DNA from: Thermoleophilia bacterium
GTDB taxonomy: Bacteria > Actinomycetota > Thermoleophilia > Gaiellales > SKUG01
Length of the DNA: 10,615 nt
Direction of reading: 5' to 3'
Assembly (NCBI GenBank): GCA_020438525.1
Contig: JAGQUL010000165.1
Location: 1-10,615, forward strand
Shown: one piece after another, positions 1 through 6,369 of the stretch
Layout: every line of letters starts with the position of its first letter
Position numbering within the stretch: position 1 is the stretch's first letter
The notes under the pieces: model-generated
The model's database searches: none
Seen by the model: only the letters and a program-made list of their open reading frames with translations
What the model was told of the DNA's origin: nothing
Translations under genes and position numbers: made by a program

Positions 1-1
1 G

Positions 2-490
2 TTCGACTACCGTCCGGTCCCGGCGCCGAACGCACCGCCGAGGCTCGCGCGGGTGGCGAGCGCGGTGCCTACGTGGGATGCGGCGACGATCGCGCAGTCG
101 CAGGAGCTCGGCTGGGACGAGTTCTGGCAGGCGCACCCCGCGGGGGTGGGTCGGCTGGTGCGGCTGGATGCCGCGTCGTGGGACGACGCGGTCGGGGCGG
201 CGCGTGCGCTCGCGCTCACGACGCGCCCGGGTCGTGCGCCGGGCGACAAGCAGGCACAGGCGGTGCTGCACCTGGCCGACGGCAGCTGGTGGGCGGCCGG
301 GCTGGGTGGGGTCGACGAGGCGATGCAGGGCATGTGGCTGCTGCGGATGGGCACGTACCCCGGGTACTGGCCGTCGCCGACGGGCACGGCACTGGCGCCG
401 GAGGTCGAGGCGATCGTGGGGGGCAGCCCCACGACGTACGACACGCGCGGGCGAGCGGGGACCCCGGTGCCGCCGTCGCGCACGATCTGA
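2..490 (+). CDS. 3' part of an unrecognised protein gene (5' end outside the window)
   Basis: I do not recognise this protein. The frame is open from the window edge to a TGA at 488-490. The codons before the first internal start already show the G/C-rich third positions of real coding sequence, so I read it as the C-terminal 162 residues of a longer protein. It begins with a proline-rich stretch (RPVPAPNAPPRLAR), then a soluble region rich in tryptophan and alanine (WDEFW, GSWWAAGLGG, MWLLRMGTYPGYWPS). It has no membrane segment, signal peptide or cysteine. An alternative start is GTG at 53, which has a GAGG at 40-43 with 9-nt spacing; that would make a complete 145-aa protein. The gene converges on the minus-strand gene ending at 601, with a hairpin between them. 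No function is proposed. Confidence 0.6.
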   Translation, partial: FDYRPVPAPNAPPRLARVASAVPTWDAATIAQSQELGWDEFWQAHPAGVGRLVRLDAASWDDAVGAARALALTTRPGRAPGDKQAQAVLHLADGSWWAAGLGGVDEAMQGMWLLRMGTYPGYWPSPTGTALAPEVEAIVGGSPTTYDTRGRAGTPVPPSRTI

Positions 491-544
491 GCGGACCGGC
501 GCGCAGTTTCGGGCTCTCGCGAACTGTCGCTCTCGCGATCCCTC

Positions 545-564
545 GCTCGCGCGATCCCGCGAGC
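545..564. terminator. Hairpin between convergent genes, probable bidirectional terminator
   Basis: A perfect 7-bp inverted repeat, GCTCGCG and CGCGAGC, encloses the 6-nt loop CGATCC. It lies mid-way in the 110-bp gap between two converging genes (stops at 490 and 601). No T-run follows on either strand, as is usual for hairpin terminators in very GC-rich actinobacteria. The surrounding gap is low-complexity, with GCTCTCGCGA repeated at 513-522 and 529-538. The termination role is inferred from position. Confidence 0.45.
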
Positions 565-600
565 TGCGGGCGGCTCTGACGCGGCCGATGCGGGTCGATG

Positions 601-1050
601 TCAGGCGCCAGGATCGGCGGTCTGCCAGCGAACGGGCAGTCCGGCGATCTCGTCGCGCAGGAGCACGTCGAGGCGAGCGTTCGTGTCGGGCCGGGACGCG
701 GTCACGACGAACGCGGGGGCGGGGATGCGGCGCGGCTCGACCTTGACGAGCTCGCGGATGCGCGCGACGAACCCTGCGATCTCGCCGGGTGACGCGTACT
801 CGTTGCGTGGCGAGCTGCCGTCCTGGCGCCGGACCAGCACGCGAACGCCGTCGATCGCGTCGTCGAGCGCCGCGCTCGCGAGTGCTGCGTCATGGTTGGT
901 CTCGAAGCGCAGTTCGAGCAGATCGGGTGCGAGCGCGCGCCCACCGTCGATCGCGCCGAGCTGGCGGTACCAGTCGCCGAACACGACCTTGAGCAGGCCT
1001 GCAGTGGTGGGCTGTGGCGACGACGGAGCGGTGACGGTGGCGAGATGCAT
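601..1050 (-). CDS. Hypothetical 149-aa protein
   Basis: I do not recognise a family. The ATG at 1050 is preceded on the minus strand by TAGGAT, a usable ribosome-binding site 6-7 nt away, which supports this start; the stop is TGA at 601. The product looks soluble: no signal peptide, no membrane segment, no cysteine. It alternates hydrophobic strands and charged helices (LLELRFETNHDAALASAALD, VRVLVRRQDG, GFVARIRELVKVEPR, AFVVTASRP). This suggests a small alpha/beta fold, but that is only an impression. It sits 64 bp downstream of tRNA-His on the same strand with no obvious terminator between, so it may be read from the tRNA promoter. The opposite frames over this stretch look like shadows. 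Confidence 0.6.
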   Translation of the reverse strand: MHLATVTAPSSPQPTTAGLLKVVFGDWYRQLGAIDGGRALAPDLLELRFETNHDAALASAALDDAIDGVRVLVRRQDGSSPRNEYASPGEIAGFVARIRELVKVEPRRIPAPAFVVTASRPDTNARLDVLLRDEIAGLPVRWQTADPGA

Positions 1051-1114
1051 GCCGCGATCCTACGAGGCGGATCACGCCACGTGGCGCAGCTCGAGCGAGC
1101 CGCGAGGCGAGAGG

Positions 1115-1188
1115 GGTGGCTGACGGGACTCGAACCCGCGACCACTCGGACCACAACCGAGGGCTCTACCAACTGAGCTACAGCCACC
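1115..1188 (-). tRNA. tRNA-His (GTG)
   Basis: Read on the minus strand, this folds into a full cloverleaf: acceptor GTGGCTG/CAGCCAC, D arm GCTC/GAGC, anticodon stem CTCGG/CCGAG around loop TTGTGGT, and T arm GCGGG/CCCGT around TTCGAGT. The anticodon GTG (1152-1154) specifies histidine. The extra G at 1188 (G-1) faces C73 at 1115, which is the identity element of tRNA-His and supports the call independently. The following bases are CCT, so the CCA tail is added after transcription. Confidence 0.98.
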
Positions 1189-1201
1189 AAGCAGGACGCG
1201 C

Positions 1202-1230
1202 AGCATAGCAGCGAGGCGGGTGCGACTCCA
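1202..1230 (-). promoter_or_regulatory. Candidate sigma-70-type promoter for tRNA-His
   Basis: On the minus strand a TATGCT (-10, 1207-1202) is preceded by TGC, giving an extended -10. A TGGAGT (-35, 1230-1225) lies 17 nt upstream. The predicted start near 1195 is about 7 nt before the tRNA 5' end at 1188. The -35 matches consensus at only about half its positions, so the call rests on spacing and location. Confidence 0.4.
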
Positions 1231-1242
1231 CACCACATGCCT

Positions 1243-1422
1243 CACCGATTTCTATGCGATCGGGTGTCGTCTCGGGGTGCTCAGGTAACGAATTTGGGCC
1301 CAGGACCCGATTTCGTTACCCGAGCTCGCGCGGGGTCGGGTGTCATTGTGCTCGATCGCACGAAAATCGGTGGGTGCCGATGGGAGGGTGATCGATTGCA
1401 CGGGATCGCACAAAAATCGGTG
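1243..1422. repeat. Three copies of a 19-nt repeat, one inverted, around an inner palindrome
   Basis: GATCGCACGAAAATCGGTG occurs at 1354-1372, with one mismatch at 1404-1422 (50 nt further), and inverted with three mismatches at 1243-1261. The inverted copy and copy two flank the palindrome at 1284-1320 almost symmetrically. A shorter motif, TCGGGTGTC followed by GTGCTC, is also repeated in direct orientation (1260-1282 and 1336-1353). The repeats fill most of the roughly 290-bp gene-free gap between the two tRNA genes, and I see no believable coding frame in this gap. The layout fits a small non-autonomous palindromic element or an operator array; copies elsewhere in the genome cannot be checked from here. 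Confidence 0.6.
1284..1320. repeat. Inner palindrome GGTAACGAA / TTCGTTACC
   Basis: The 9-nt arms GGTAACGAA (1284-1292) and TTCGTTACC (1312-1320) are perfect reverse complements. After one mismatch the pairing continues through TTGGG against CCCGA with one G-T pair. The result is a long imperfect hairpin of about 14 pairs. No T-run follows. It could be a protein-binding site, a terminator for an unseen transcript, or the core of the larger repeat in which it sits. Confidence 0.6.
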
Positions 1423-1461
1423 AGGGCGCGGCTGACGGGCTGGGCAACGTCCCGGGGATCT

Positions 1462-1467
1462 TGTAAT
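1462..1467 (+). promoter_or_regulatory. Candidate -10 box for tRNA-Gly
   Basis: TGTAAT matches TATAAT at five of six positions. It lies 13 nt upstream of the tRNA-Gly 5' end, which gives a start about 7 nt before the gene. No convincing -35 is visible at 16-18 nt spacing. Confidence 0.4.
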
Positions 1468-1480
1468 CTACTGCCAGCCT

Positions 1481-1554
1481 GCGGGTGTAGCTCAATTGGC
1501 TAGAGCACCAGCCTTCCAAGCTGGGGGTTGAGGGTTCAAATCCCTTCACCCGCT
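1481..1554 (+). tRNA. tRNA-Gly (TCC)
   Basis: This is a complete cloverleaf: acceptor GCGGGTG/CACCCGC, D arm GCTC/GAGC, anticodon stem CCAGC/GCTGG around loop CTTCCAA, and T arm GAGGG/CCCTT around TTCAAAT. The anticodon TCC (1515-1517) reads glycine GGA/GGG codons. The discriminator is T73 at 1554, as expected for bacterial tRNA-Gly. The sequence continues TGAG, so CCA is not encoded. The sigma factor gene starts about 50 bp downstream on the same strand. Confidence 0.98.
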
Positions 1555-1606
1555 TGAGAATTCGAAAGTCATTCGCGTCGCGTAGTTGAAAGGCGCACGT
1601 ACCGTT

Positions 1607-2230
1607 TTGCAGCGCACCCCCGAACAGCGCGCCCAGCACGCCGAATGGATGCGGCGTGCGGCGGGCGGAGACACTGCGGCCTTCGAGGCGCTCTACGACG
1701 AGTTCGCCGATGTCACCTACTCGGTCGCGATCGGAATGCTGCGTGATTCCCAGCGCGCGGAGGATGCGACCCAGGATATCTGGATCAAGGTCTGGAATGC
1801 GGCCGGCTCGTTCGACCCGGAGCGCGCGTCCGTGGCGACCTGGATCAGCACGCTCGCCCACCGGCACGTGATCGACCTGCTGCGCCGCGCCGGCGTGCGC
1901 TCCGCCGACAAGCCCGGCGGCGAACCCGGCGACGAGGTCGCCGCACGCATCGCCACCGGCGAGGACGTGGCCGACGCCGCCACCACGAGCGTCTACGGTG
2001 AGCAGGTTCGCGAGGCACTGGCACAGCTGGCGGAGAACCATCGCGTCGCACTCGAGCTTGCGTACTTCGGTGGCTACACGCAGAGCGAGATCGCCGAACG
2101 GCTCGGAAAACCGCTTGGCACCATCAAGACGTACATGTTTCAGGGGATGCGCCAGCTCCGCTCCCTGCTCGAGGTCGAGGACGACCCGAGCCCGACGTCC
2201 CACGCGCGGACGGGGGAACCGCGAACGTGA
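1607..2230 (+). CDS. ECF RNA polymerase sigma factor, SigK-like
   Basis: This extracytoplasmic-function sigma factor of about 207 aa redirects RNA polymerase to stress promoters. Region 2 (about residues 25-93) carries the core-binding and -10-reading signatures TQDIWIKVW and WISTLAHRHVIDLLRR. Region 4 (about 135-186) has the -35-reading helix-turn-helix, ELAYFGGYTQSEIAERLG followed by GTIKTYM. There is no region 3, as expected. Similarity to SigK is from memory and is supported by the RskA-type gene that overlaps its end by 4 bp (GTGA). The protein has no cysteine, so the redox disulfide reported for M. tuberculosis SigK cannot form. I chose TTG at 1607 because GAAAGG lies upstream (1588-1593), although at a long 13-nt spacing. 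TTG 1586 and ATG 1649 are alternatives; neither has a good ribosome-binding site. Confidence 0.93.
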   Translation: MQRTPEQRAQHAEWMRRAAGGDTAAFEALYDEFADVTYSVAIGMLRDSQRAEDATQDIWIKVWNAAGSFDPERASVATWISTLAHRHVIDLLRRAGVRSADKPGGEPGDEVAARIATGEDVADAATTSVYGEQVREALAQLAENHRVALELAYFGGYTQSEIAERLGKPLGTIKTYMFQGMRQLRSLLEVEDDPSPTSHARTGEPRT

Positions 2231-3042
2231 ACCACGAGACCCAGACACCAGACGAAGCCATTCGCGAGCTGCTCGTGCCGTACGCCCTGCGCGAGCTCGA
2301 GCCCGCGGATCGAGCACGCGTCGAGCGCGCGCTCGAGCACGACCCTGACCTGCGCGCCGAGCTCGACCAGATCGAGGCCGCCGGAGTAGCGCTGGTCGAG
2401 CAGCTGCCGCGACACGCGGCACCGCAGCGCGTGAAGTCGAACGTGATGGCAGCCGTGCGGGCAAGCGCCCAGGCCGCGGCAGAGCAGGAGGCGCTCGCAG
2501 CGGGCGCTCCGACCTTCGAGGCCGATGCAGCACCCGCGCGCCGACCCCGCCGGCGCTGGCTCGGTGCACCGGCATTCAGCGCTGCGCTTGCGGCAGCATG
2601 CGTGGTGCTCGCGTTCGTCGCATTCGACCTGAACGGCAAGCTCGACAAGGCGAACGATCGCGCCGATCGCCTCGCACGCTCGGCCTCGTCCGGAGCGGAC
2701 GGTGCCGGCGGTCCGCCCGCGGGCTTCAGCGACGCGACGATGCACACGGTGTCGACCACGTCGAGCTTCGGCAGCGCGACCGGATCGCTGATCCGTCTGT
2801 CCGACGACAAGTGGCTGCTCGCCTTCAACGACGTCCCCGAGCCGGCCAAGGGGCGCAGCTGGCAGGTCTGGACCGCCGACTCCGGCGGCACGATCCGCAA
2901 CGTCGCGCAGTGGGACAAGGGCGAGACGCAGCTCGTGATGCTCGACAGCAGCGACATCGTCGAGGTGATGGTCAGCTACGAGCCGACGCTCGAGCCGGCT
3001 CCCGCTCCCTCGAGCGCGCCCGTCGCCGACGTGAAGGTCTGA
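2227..3042 (+). CDS. rskA: Anti-sigma-K factor, RskA family
   Basis: This 271-aa single-pass membrane protein should hold the preceding sigma factor inactive until an envelope signal triggers its proteolysis. The N-terminal cytoplasmic anti-sigma domain (about residues 8-55, with ELLVPYALRELEPADRARVE) aligns by eye with mycobacterial RskA and lacks the HxxxCxxC zinc motif. A basic patch (ARRPRRRW, 104-111) precedes one membrane helix (about 113-134). The exported C-terminal RskA domain (about 170-271) contains WLLAFNDVPEPAKGRSWQVW and ends with the family-typical IVEVMVSYEPTLEP...VADVKV. The GTG start at 2227 overlaps the sigma stop codon, which implies translational coupling and balanced synthesis. 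Autoregulation by the sigma factor is usual in such pairs, but I could not identify its promoter. Confidence 0.92.
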   Translation: MNHETQTPDEAIRELLVPYALRELEPADRARVERALEHDPDLRAELDQIEAAGVALVEQLPRHAAPQRVKSNVMAAVRASAQAAAEQEALAAGAPTFEADAAPARRPRRRWLGAPAFSAALAAACVVLAFVAFDLNGKLDKANDRADRLARSASSGADGAGGPPAGFSDATMHTVSTTSSFGSATGSLIRLSDDKWLLAFNDVPEPAKGRSWQVWTADSGGTIRNVAQWDKGETQLVMLDSSDIVEVMVSYEPTLEPAPAPSSAPVADVKV

Positions 3043-3045
3043 CGC

Positions 3046-3091
3046 TTCCAGCGGCCACGTCGTGGCCGCAATCTCGTCGCCTGCGCTGGAA
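3046..3091 (+). terminator. Hairpin terminator after the sigma/anti-sigma pair
   Basis: A perfect 8-bp stem GCGGCCAC/GTGGCCGC (3051-3058 with 3062-3069) and 3-nt loop GTC begins 8 nt after the rskA stop. An outer pair, TTCCAGCG (3046-3053) with CGCTGGAA (3084-3091), can enclose it or compete with it, because the two share three bases. There is no U-tract. Its position, right after a stop and before an unrelated operon, supports termination. Confidence 0.55.
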
Positions 3092-3165
3092 CAATCGCCG
3101 TGCGGGCCCCGACACACGGGTATGGGACGGGACCGGGACGACGCCCCCAGCGGGGCCCGAACGAC

Positions 3166-3183
3166 GCGAATGCGAGCATTCGC
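3166..3183 (+). promoter_or_regulatory. Perfect inverted repeat over the binding-protein start codon
   Basis: GCGAATG (3166-3172) and CATTCGC (3177-3183) are perfect reverse complements around CGAG. The ATG at 3170-3172 lies inside the left arm. In RNA this is a 7-bp hairpin that hides the start codon; in DNA it could be a dyad operator for a sugar-responsive repressor. No strong ribosome-binding site precedes it. Confidence 0.4.
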
Positions 3184-4444
3184 TGCTTCCCTGATCCTGC
3201 TTGCCGCCGCACTGCTCGCAGCGGGCTGTGGCGGCTCCGCCGACGACGCGAACGCCGGCGGCGTACCCACGCTCGGCTTCATGACCTGGCGTGACCAGAC
3301 CGGCTTCGACGACAAGAACTTCCGCCGCTGCGAGAAGGCCGACGGCAACACCTATCGCATCGAGGCGATCCCGATGGGCCCGAGCGTCGACGCCGCCCGC
3401 GAGCAGCTGACCCGTCGTCTCGCCGCCGGTGACGAGACGATCGACATGATCAACCTCGACGTGATCTGGACCGCCGAGTTCGCCGACGCCAACTGGATCA
3501 TGGACCTCACCGAGCGGGTCGAACCGATCAAGGACCAGTACGTGCCGGCCGCGCTCGACTCCGCCCGCTACAAGGACCGGTACTGGGCCGTGCCCGCCGG
3601 CACGAACGCCGCCCTGATGTACTACCGAACCGACCTCGTCGACCACGCTCCCAAGACCTACGAGGAGCTCGCCACGATGGCGAAGGCCGCGCAGCAGAAG
3701 CAGCCCGGCATCGCCGGCTACATCTTCCAGGGCGCCGCGTACGAAGGCGGCACGGTCGACGGACTCGAGTTCCTCGGCAGCGCCGGCGCGAAGGTGCTCA
3801 GCGACGACGGCAAGAAGTCGACGATCGACGACGGCGACGGCGCCGAGCAGGCGTTCGGATGGCTGCAGTCGATCATGAAGGACAAGGTGTCGCCGAAGGT
3901 CGTGACGACCTACATGGAAGAAGACACCCGCCTCGCGTTCCAGAAGGGCGACGCCGTGTTCATGCGCAACTGGCCGTACGCCTGGGCGCTCATGAACAAG
4001 GACGACGCATCGAAGGTGAAGGGCAAGTTCGACATCGCCCCGCTCCCCGGGTTCGACGGGCACCCCGGCGCAAGCGTCCTGGGCGGACAGAACTACGGCA
4101 TCGCGTCTTCGACCGACCAGCCCGAGCTCGCATGGAAGGCGATCATGTGCCTCACCGGCGAGGACGTGCAGCGCGAGAAGGCCGTCGTGAAGGGCGAGAT
4201 GCCGACCCTCACGAAGCTGTACGACGACGAGCAGCTGCACAAGGACATCCCGTTCCTCGACGTGCTCGCGCAGGGCCTGAAGACCGGCGTGAACCGGCCC
4301 ACGACGCCCTACTACAACGACGTCACGATCGCGATCTACAAGATCTACAACGACGTGCTCAACGGGCGGCTCTCGCCCGCCGACGCAGCCAAGGAGCTGC
4401 AGCACAAGGTGCAGGCGGCGATCGACGGAAAGGCGGAGATCTGA
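3170..4444 (+). CDS. Sugar ABC transporter substrate-binding lipoprotein, LpqY/ThuE-like
   Basis: This extracellular solute-binding protein (family 1, 424 aa) captures a sugar and delivers it to the two permeases encoded next. A short basic n-region, a hydrophobic stretch and the lipobox LAAG-C20 mark a lipid-anchored, exported protein. Segments I recall from mycobacterial trehalose-binding LpqY are recognisable: RRLAAGDETIDMINLDVIWT (83-102), VPAGTNAALMYYRTDL (141-156), RLAFQKGDAVFMRNWPYAWA (254-273) and RPTTPYYNDV (376-385). Trehalose or a related disaccharide is therefore the likely ligand, though specificity cannot be read from sequence. ATG 3170 is chosen because it places the lipobox at a normal distance; ATG 3122 would add 16 residues, several of them acidic. 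The start codon is buried in a perfect hairpin. The stop overlaps the next start (TGATG). Confidence 0.93.
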   Translation: MRAFAASLILLAAALLAAGCGGSADDANAGGVPTLGFMTWRDQTGFDDKNFRRCEKADGNTYRIEAIPMGPSVDAAREQLTRRLAAGDETIDMINLDVIWTAEFADANWIMDLTERVEPIKDQYVPAALDSARYKDRYWAVPAGTNAALMYYRTDLVDHAPKTYEELATMAKAAQQKQPGIAGYIFQGAAYEGGTVDGLEFLGSAGAKVLSDDGKKSTIDDGDGAEQAFGWLQSIMKDKVSPKVVTTYMEEDTRLAFQKGDAVFMRNWPYAWALMNKDDASKVKGKFDIAPLPGFDGHPGASVLGGQNYGIASSTDQPELAWKAIMCLTGEDVQREKAVVKGEMPTLTKLYDDEQLHKDIPFLDVLAQGLKTGVNRPTTPYYNDVTIAIYKIYNDVLNGRLSPADAAKELQHKVQAAIDGKAEI

Positions 4445-5397
4445 TGCGATCCGCCGGCTTCCTCGACAGGCTCGACGAGAAGCGCCTGGGGCTGCTGTTC
4501 GTGGTGCCCGCGCTCGTGCTGATGGCGATCGTCGCGGCGTACCCCGTGCTCAACGCGATGTGGCTGAGCCTGCACCGCTACAACGTGAAGATCCCCGACG
4601 ACTACGCGTTCATCGGCCTCGACAACTACGTGCGCATCCTCGCGTCGCAGACCTGGTGGACCGCGATGAGCACCACGTTCGTGTTCGCGGCGATCAGCGT
4701 GTCGATCGAGTTCCTGCTCGGCCTGGCGATGGCGCTCGTGATGAACAAGGGCATGGGCAGCGCCACCGGCATCGTGCGCGTCGCGGTGCTCGTACCGTGG
4801 GCGACGATCACCGTCGTGACCGCGCTCGCGTGGAAGTGGATCTTCACGCCCACCTTCACCTTCAGCCTGTTCAGCAAGGTGATGAGCCTGTTCGCCGACG
4901 AGGGCTGCATGCTCTGTGGCCGCTGGACGAGCGTGATGGCGATGGTGTTCGCCGACGCATGGAAGACGGCGCCGTTCATCGCGCTGCTGCTGCTCGCCGG
5001 CCTGCAGTCGATCGACACCGAGATGTACGAGGCCGCCGACGTGGACGGCGCCAGCAGGTGGACCCAGTTCACGCGCATCACGCTGCCCGCGCTCAAGCCC
5101 GCGATCCTCGTCGCACTGCTGTTCCGCTCGCTCGACTCGCTGCGCATGTTCGACCTCGCATACGTCATGACGAGCGGCCAGAACGACACGTCGACGATCT
5201 CGATGGTCGCCTACGACTACCTGATCAAGCGCCTCGACATGGGCGTCGGCAGCGCGATGAGCGTGCTCACCTTCCTCGTCGTGTTCATCGTGGCGTTCAT
5301 CTTCGTCAAGGTGCTCGGCGCCGCGCCGGAAGGCGTCGAGAAGAAGCCGTCGCGACGTGAGCGTCGCAGGCAGGCGATGGAGGTGCAGGTCGCATGA
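4444..5397 (+). CDS. Sugar ABC transporter permease, SugA/MalF-like
   Basis: This inner-membrane channel subunit (317 aa) has about six hydrophobic segments, the first at about 15-36 (LGLLFVVPALVLMAIVAAYP). The cytoplasmic coupling loop holds the EAA signature, EAADVDGASRWTQFTRITLP (196-215), which docks on the ATPase. Stretches such as SVSIEFLLGLAMALVM, DAWKTAPFIALLLLAGL and ALLFRSLDSLRMFDLAYVM are close to what I recall of mycobacterial SugA, which agrees with an LpqY-type partner. The extracytoplasmic loop contains CMLC (155-158), a possible disulfide or metal pair that I do not recall from SugA. The gene overlaps the binding-protein stop by one base and the next gene by four, so the three genes are translationally linked. 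The C-terminus is basic (KKPSRRERRRQ). Confidence 0.95.
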   Translation: MRSAGFLDRLDEKRLGLLFVVPALVLMAIVAAYPVLNAMWLSLHRYNVKIPDDYAFIGLDNYVRILASQTWWTAMSTTFVFAAISVSIEFLLGLAMALVMNKGMGSATGIVRVAVLVPWATITVVTALAWKWIFTPTFTFSLFSKVMSLFADEGCMLCGRWTSVMAMVFADAWKTAPFIALLLLAGLQSIDTEMYEAADVDGASRWTQFTRITLPALKPAILVALLFRSLDSLRMFDLAYVMTSGQNDTSTISMVAYDYLIKRLDMGVGSAMSVLTFLVVFIVAFIFVKVLGAAPEGVEKKPSRRERRRQAMEVQVA

Positions 5398-6308
5398 GCG
5401 CCGGAGCCGCAACAGCCGGAGCGTACGGATCGCCTGCGATGGTGCGCCCGTCGTCCGTCCCGATCGCCGAGCCGAAGAAGCATGGGTTCATCGCTGCGGT
5501 GCTCGACCAGCCCTGGACCACCGCCGGCATCGTCGGGCTGATCCTGTACTGCCTGTTCCCGTTCCTGTGGCTCGTGCGCCTGTCGATGGACCCGGCCGCG
5601 AACGGCAAGCTGCTGCCGAGCACGTTCAGCCTCGACAACTACGGCGCGGTGTTCCGCAACGACGAGTTCGTGCGCGCGTTCTTCAACTCGATCATCGTCG
5701 CCGGCAGCGCCACCGCCGTGGCAATGCTGATCGGCGGCGCCGCCGCCTACGCGCTCGGTCGCCTGCCCGTGCCCGGCAAGCAGTACATCATGTTCGCCGT
5801 GCTCGCCGTGAGCATGTTCCCCGGCATCGCGATCGTCGGACCGATCTTCGAGCTGTGGCGGTCGATCGGCCTGTTCGACACCAAGACCGGGCTCGTGATC
5901 CCGAACGTGACGTTCTCGCTGCCGCTCGCGATCTGGATCATGTCGAGCTTCTTCCGTGAGCTGCCGCGCGACCTCGAACACGCCGCCTACATGGACGGCG
6001 CCACGCCGTTCCAGGCATTCCGCAAGGTGATGCTGCCGCTCGCCGCACCGGGCGTGTTCACGAGCGCGATCCTCGTGTTCATCAACACCTGGAACGAGTT
6101 CCTGATGGCGATCTCGCTGAGCGCGACCAAGAACAGCATCACCGTTCCGGCGGCGATCAGCTTCTTCCAGGGCGAGAACACGCTCGAGATTCCGGTCGGA
6201 CCGATCAGCGCGGCGAGCGTGATGGTGATGCTCCCGCTCGTCGGCATGGTGCTCGTGTTCCAGCGCCGCATCGTCGCGGGCCTCACCGCGGGCGGCGTGA
6301 AGGGCTGA
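5394..6308 (+). CDS. Sugar ABC transporter permease, SugB/MalG-like
   Basis: This is the second channel subunit (304 aa), which pairs with the preceding permease. An Ala/Pro-rich cytoplasmic tail of about 40 residues precedes the first membrane helix (about 44-63), followed by five more. The EAA loop reads HAAYMDGATPFQAFRKVMLP (196-215). It is followed by the MalG-type helix VFTSAILVFINTWNEFLMAI. The ATG at 5394 overlaps the previous stop (ATGA). No ATP-binding gene follows within the window, so the transporter probably uses an ATPase encoded elsewhere, as happens for many family-1 sugar importers. In the mycobacterial operon, by contrast, sugC follows directly. The next gene is 61 bp downstream and encodes a different kind of lipoprotein. 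Confidence 0.95.
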   Translation: MSAGAATAGAYGSPAMVRPSSVPIAEPKKHGFIAAVLDQPWTTAGIVGLILYCLFPFLWLVRLSMDPAANGKLLPSTFSLDNYGAVFRNDEFVRAFFNSIIVAGSATAVAMLIGGAAAYALGRLPVPGKQYIMFAVLAVSMFPGIAIVGPIFELWRSIGLFDTKTGLVIPNVTFSLPLAIWIMSSFFRELPRDLEHAAYMDGATPFQAFRKVMLPLAAPGVFTSAILVFINTWNEFLMAISLSATKNSITVPAAISFFQGENTLEIPVGPISAASVMVMLPLVGMVLVFQRRIVAGLTAGGVKG

Positions 6309-6342
6309 CGGACCCGCCGGGAACCGGCTGGTGCGTTCGCGC

Positions 6343-6366
6343 GTCCTACCCGTGGGTAAGGAGGAC
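6343..6366 (+). promoter_or_regulatory. Perfect Shine-Dalgarno inside a small hairpin
   Basis: TAAGGAGG (6357-6364) is a full-strength ribosome-binding site 5 nt before the ATG at 6370 and decides that start. It can be masked: GTCCT (6343-6347) pairs with AGGAC (6362-6366), and ACC (6348-6350) with GGT (6355-6357) stacks inside, leaving AAGG as a bulge. The SD is visible in the sequence; masking is inferred. Confidence 0.5.
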
Positions 6367-6369
6367 GAC

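Noticed and set aside
1243..1422. CRISPR array as an explanation of the 19-nt repeats
   Set aside because: There are only three diverged copies, one of them inverted and unevenly spaced, with no cas genes nearby.
1237..1503. Short plus-strand open frame between the tRNA genes
   Set aside because: It runs through the repeats and into tRNA-Gly, has no ribosome-binding site and does not look like a protein.
1343..2575. Long minus-strand open frame opposite tRNA-Gly and the sigma factor
   Set aside because: It runs antisense through a tRNA and two recognisable protein genes and is Arg/Ala-rich without domains; it is a by-product of high GC.
3088..3092. GGAAC as an ECF -35 box in front of the sugar operon
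   Set aside because: No CGTC/CGTT-type -10 is present at 15-17 nt, and the motif is part of the hairpin arm.
3062..3169. Upstream starts for the sugar-binding lipoprotein (3062 or ATG 3122)
   Set aside because: Starting at 3062 would translate half of the terminator hairpin; 3122 gives a long, partly acidic n-region. ATG 3170 gives a standard lipoprotein signal peptide.
2972..4405. Minus-strand open frame of 477 codons opposite the binding-protein gene
   Set aside because: The plus strand encodes a clear solute-binding lipoprotein; the antisense product is repetitive Val/His/Arg-rich sequence.
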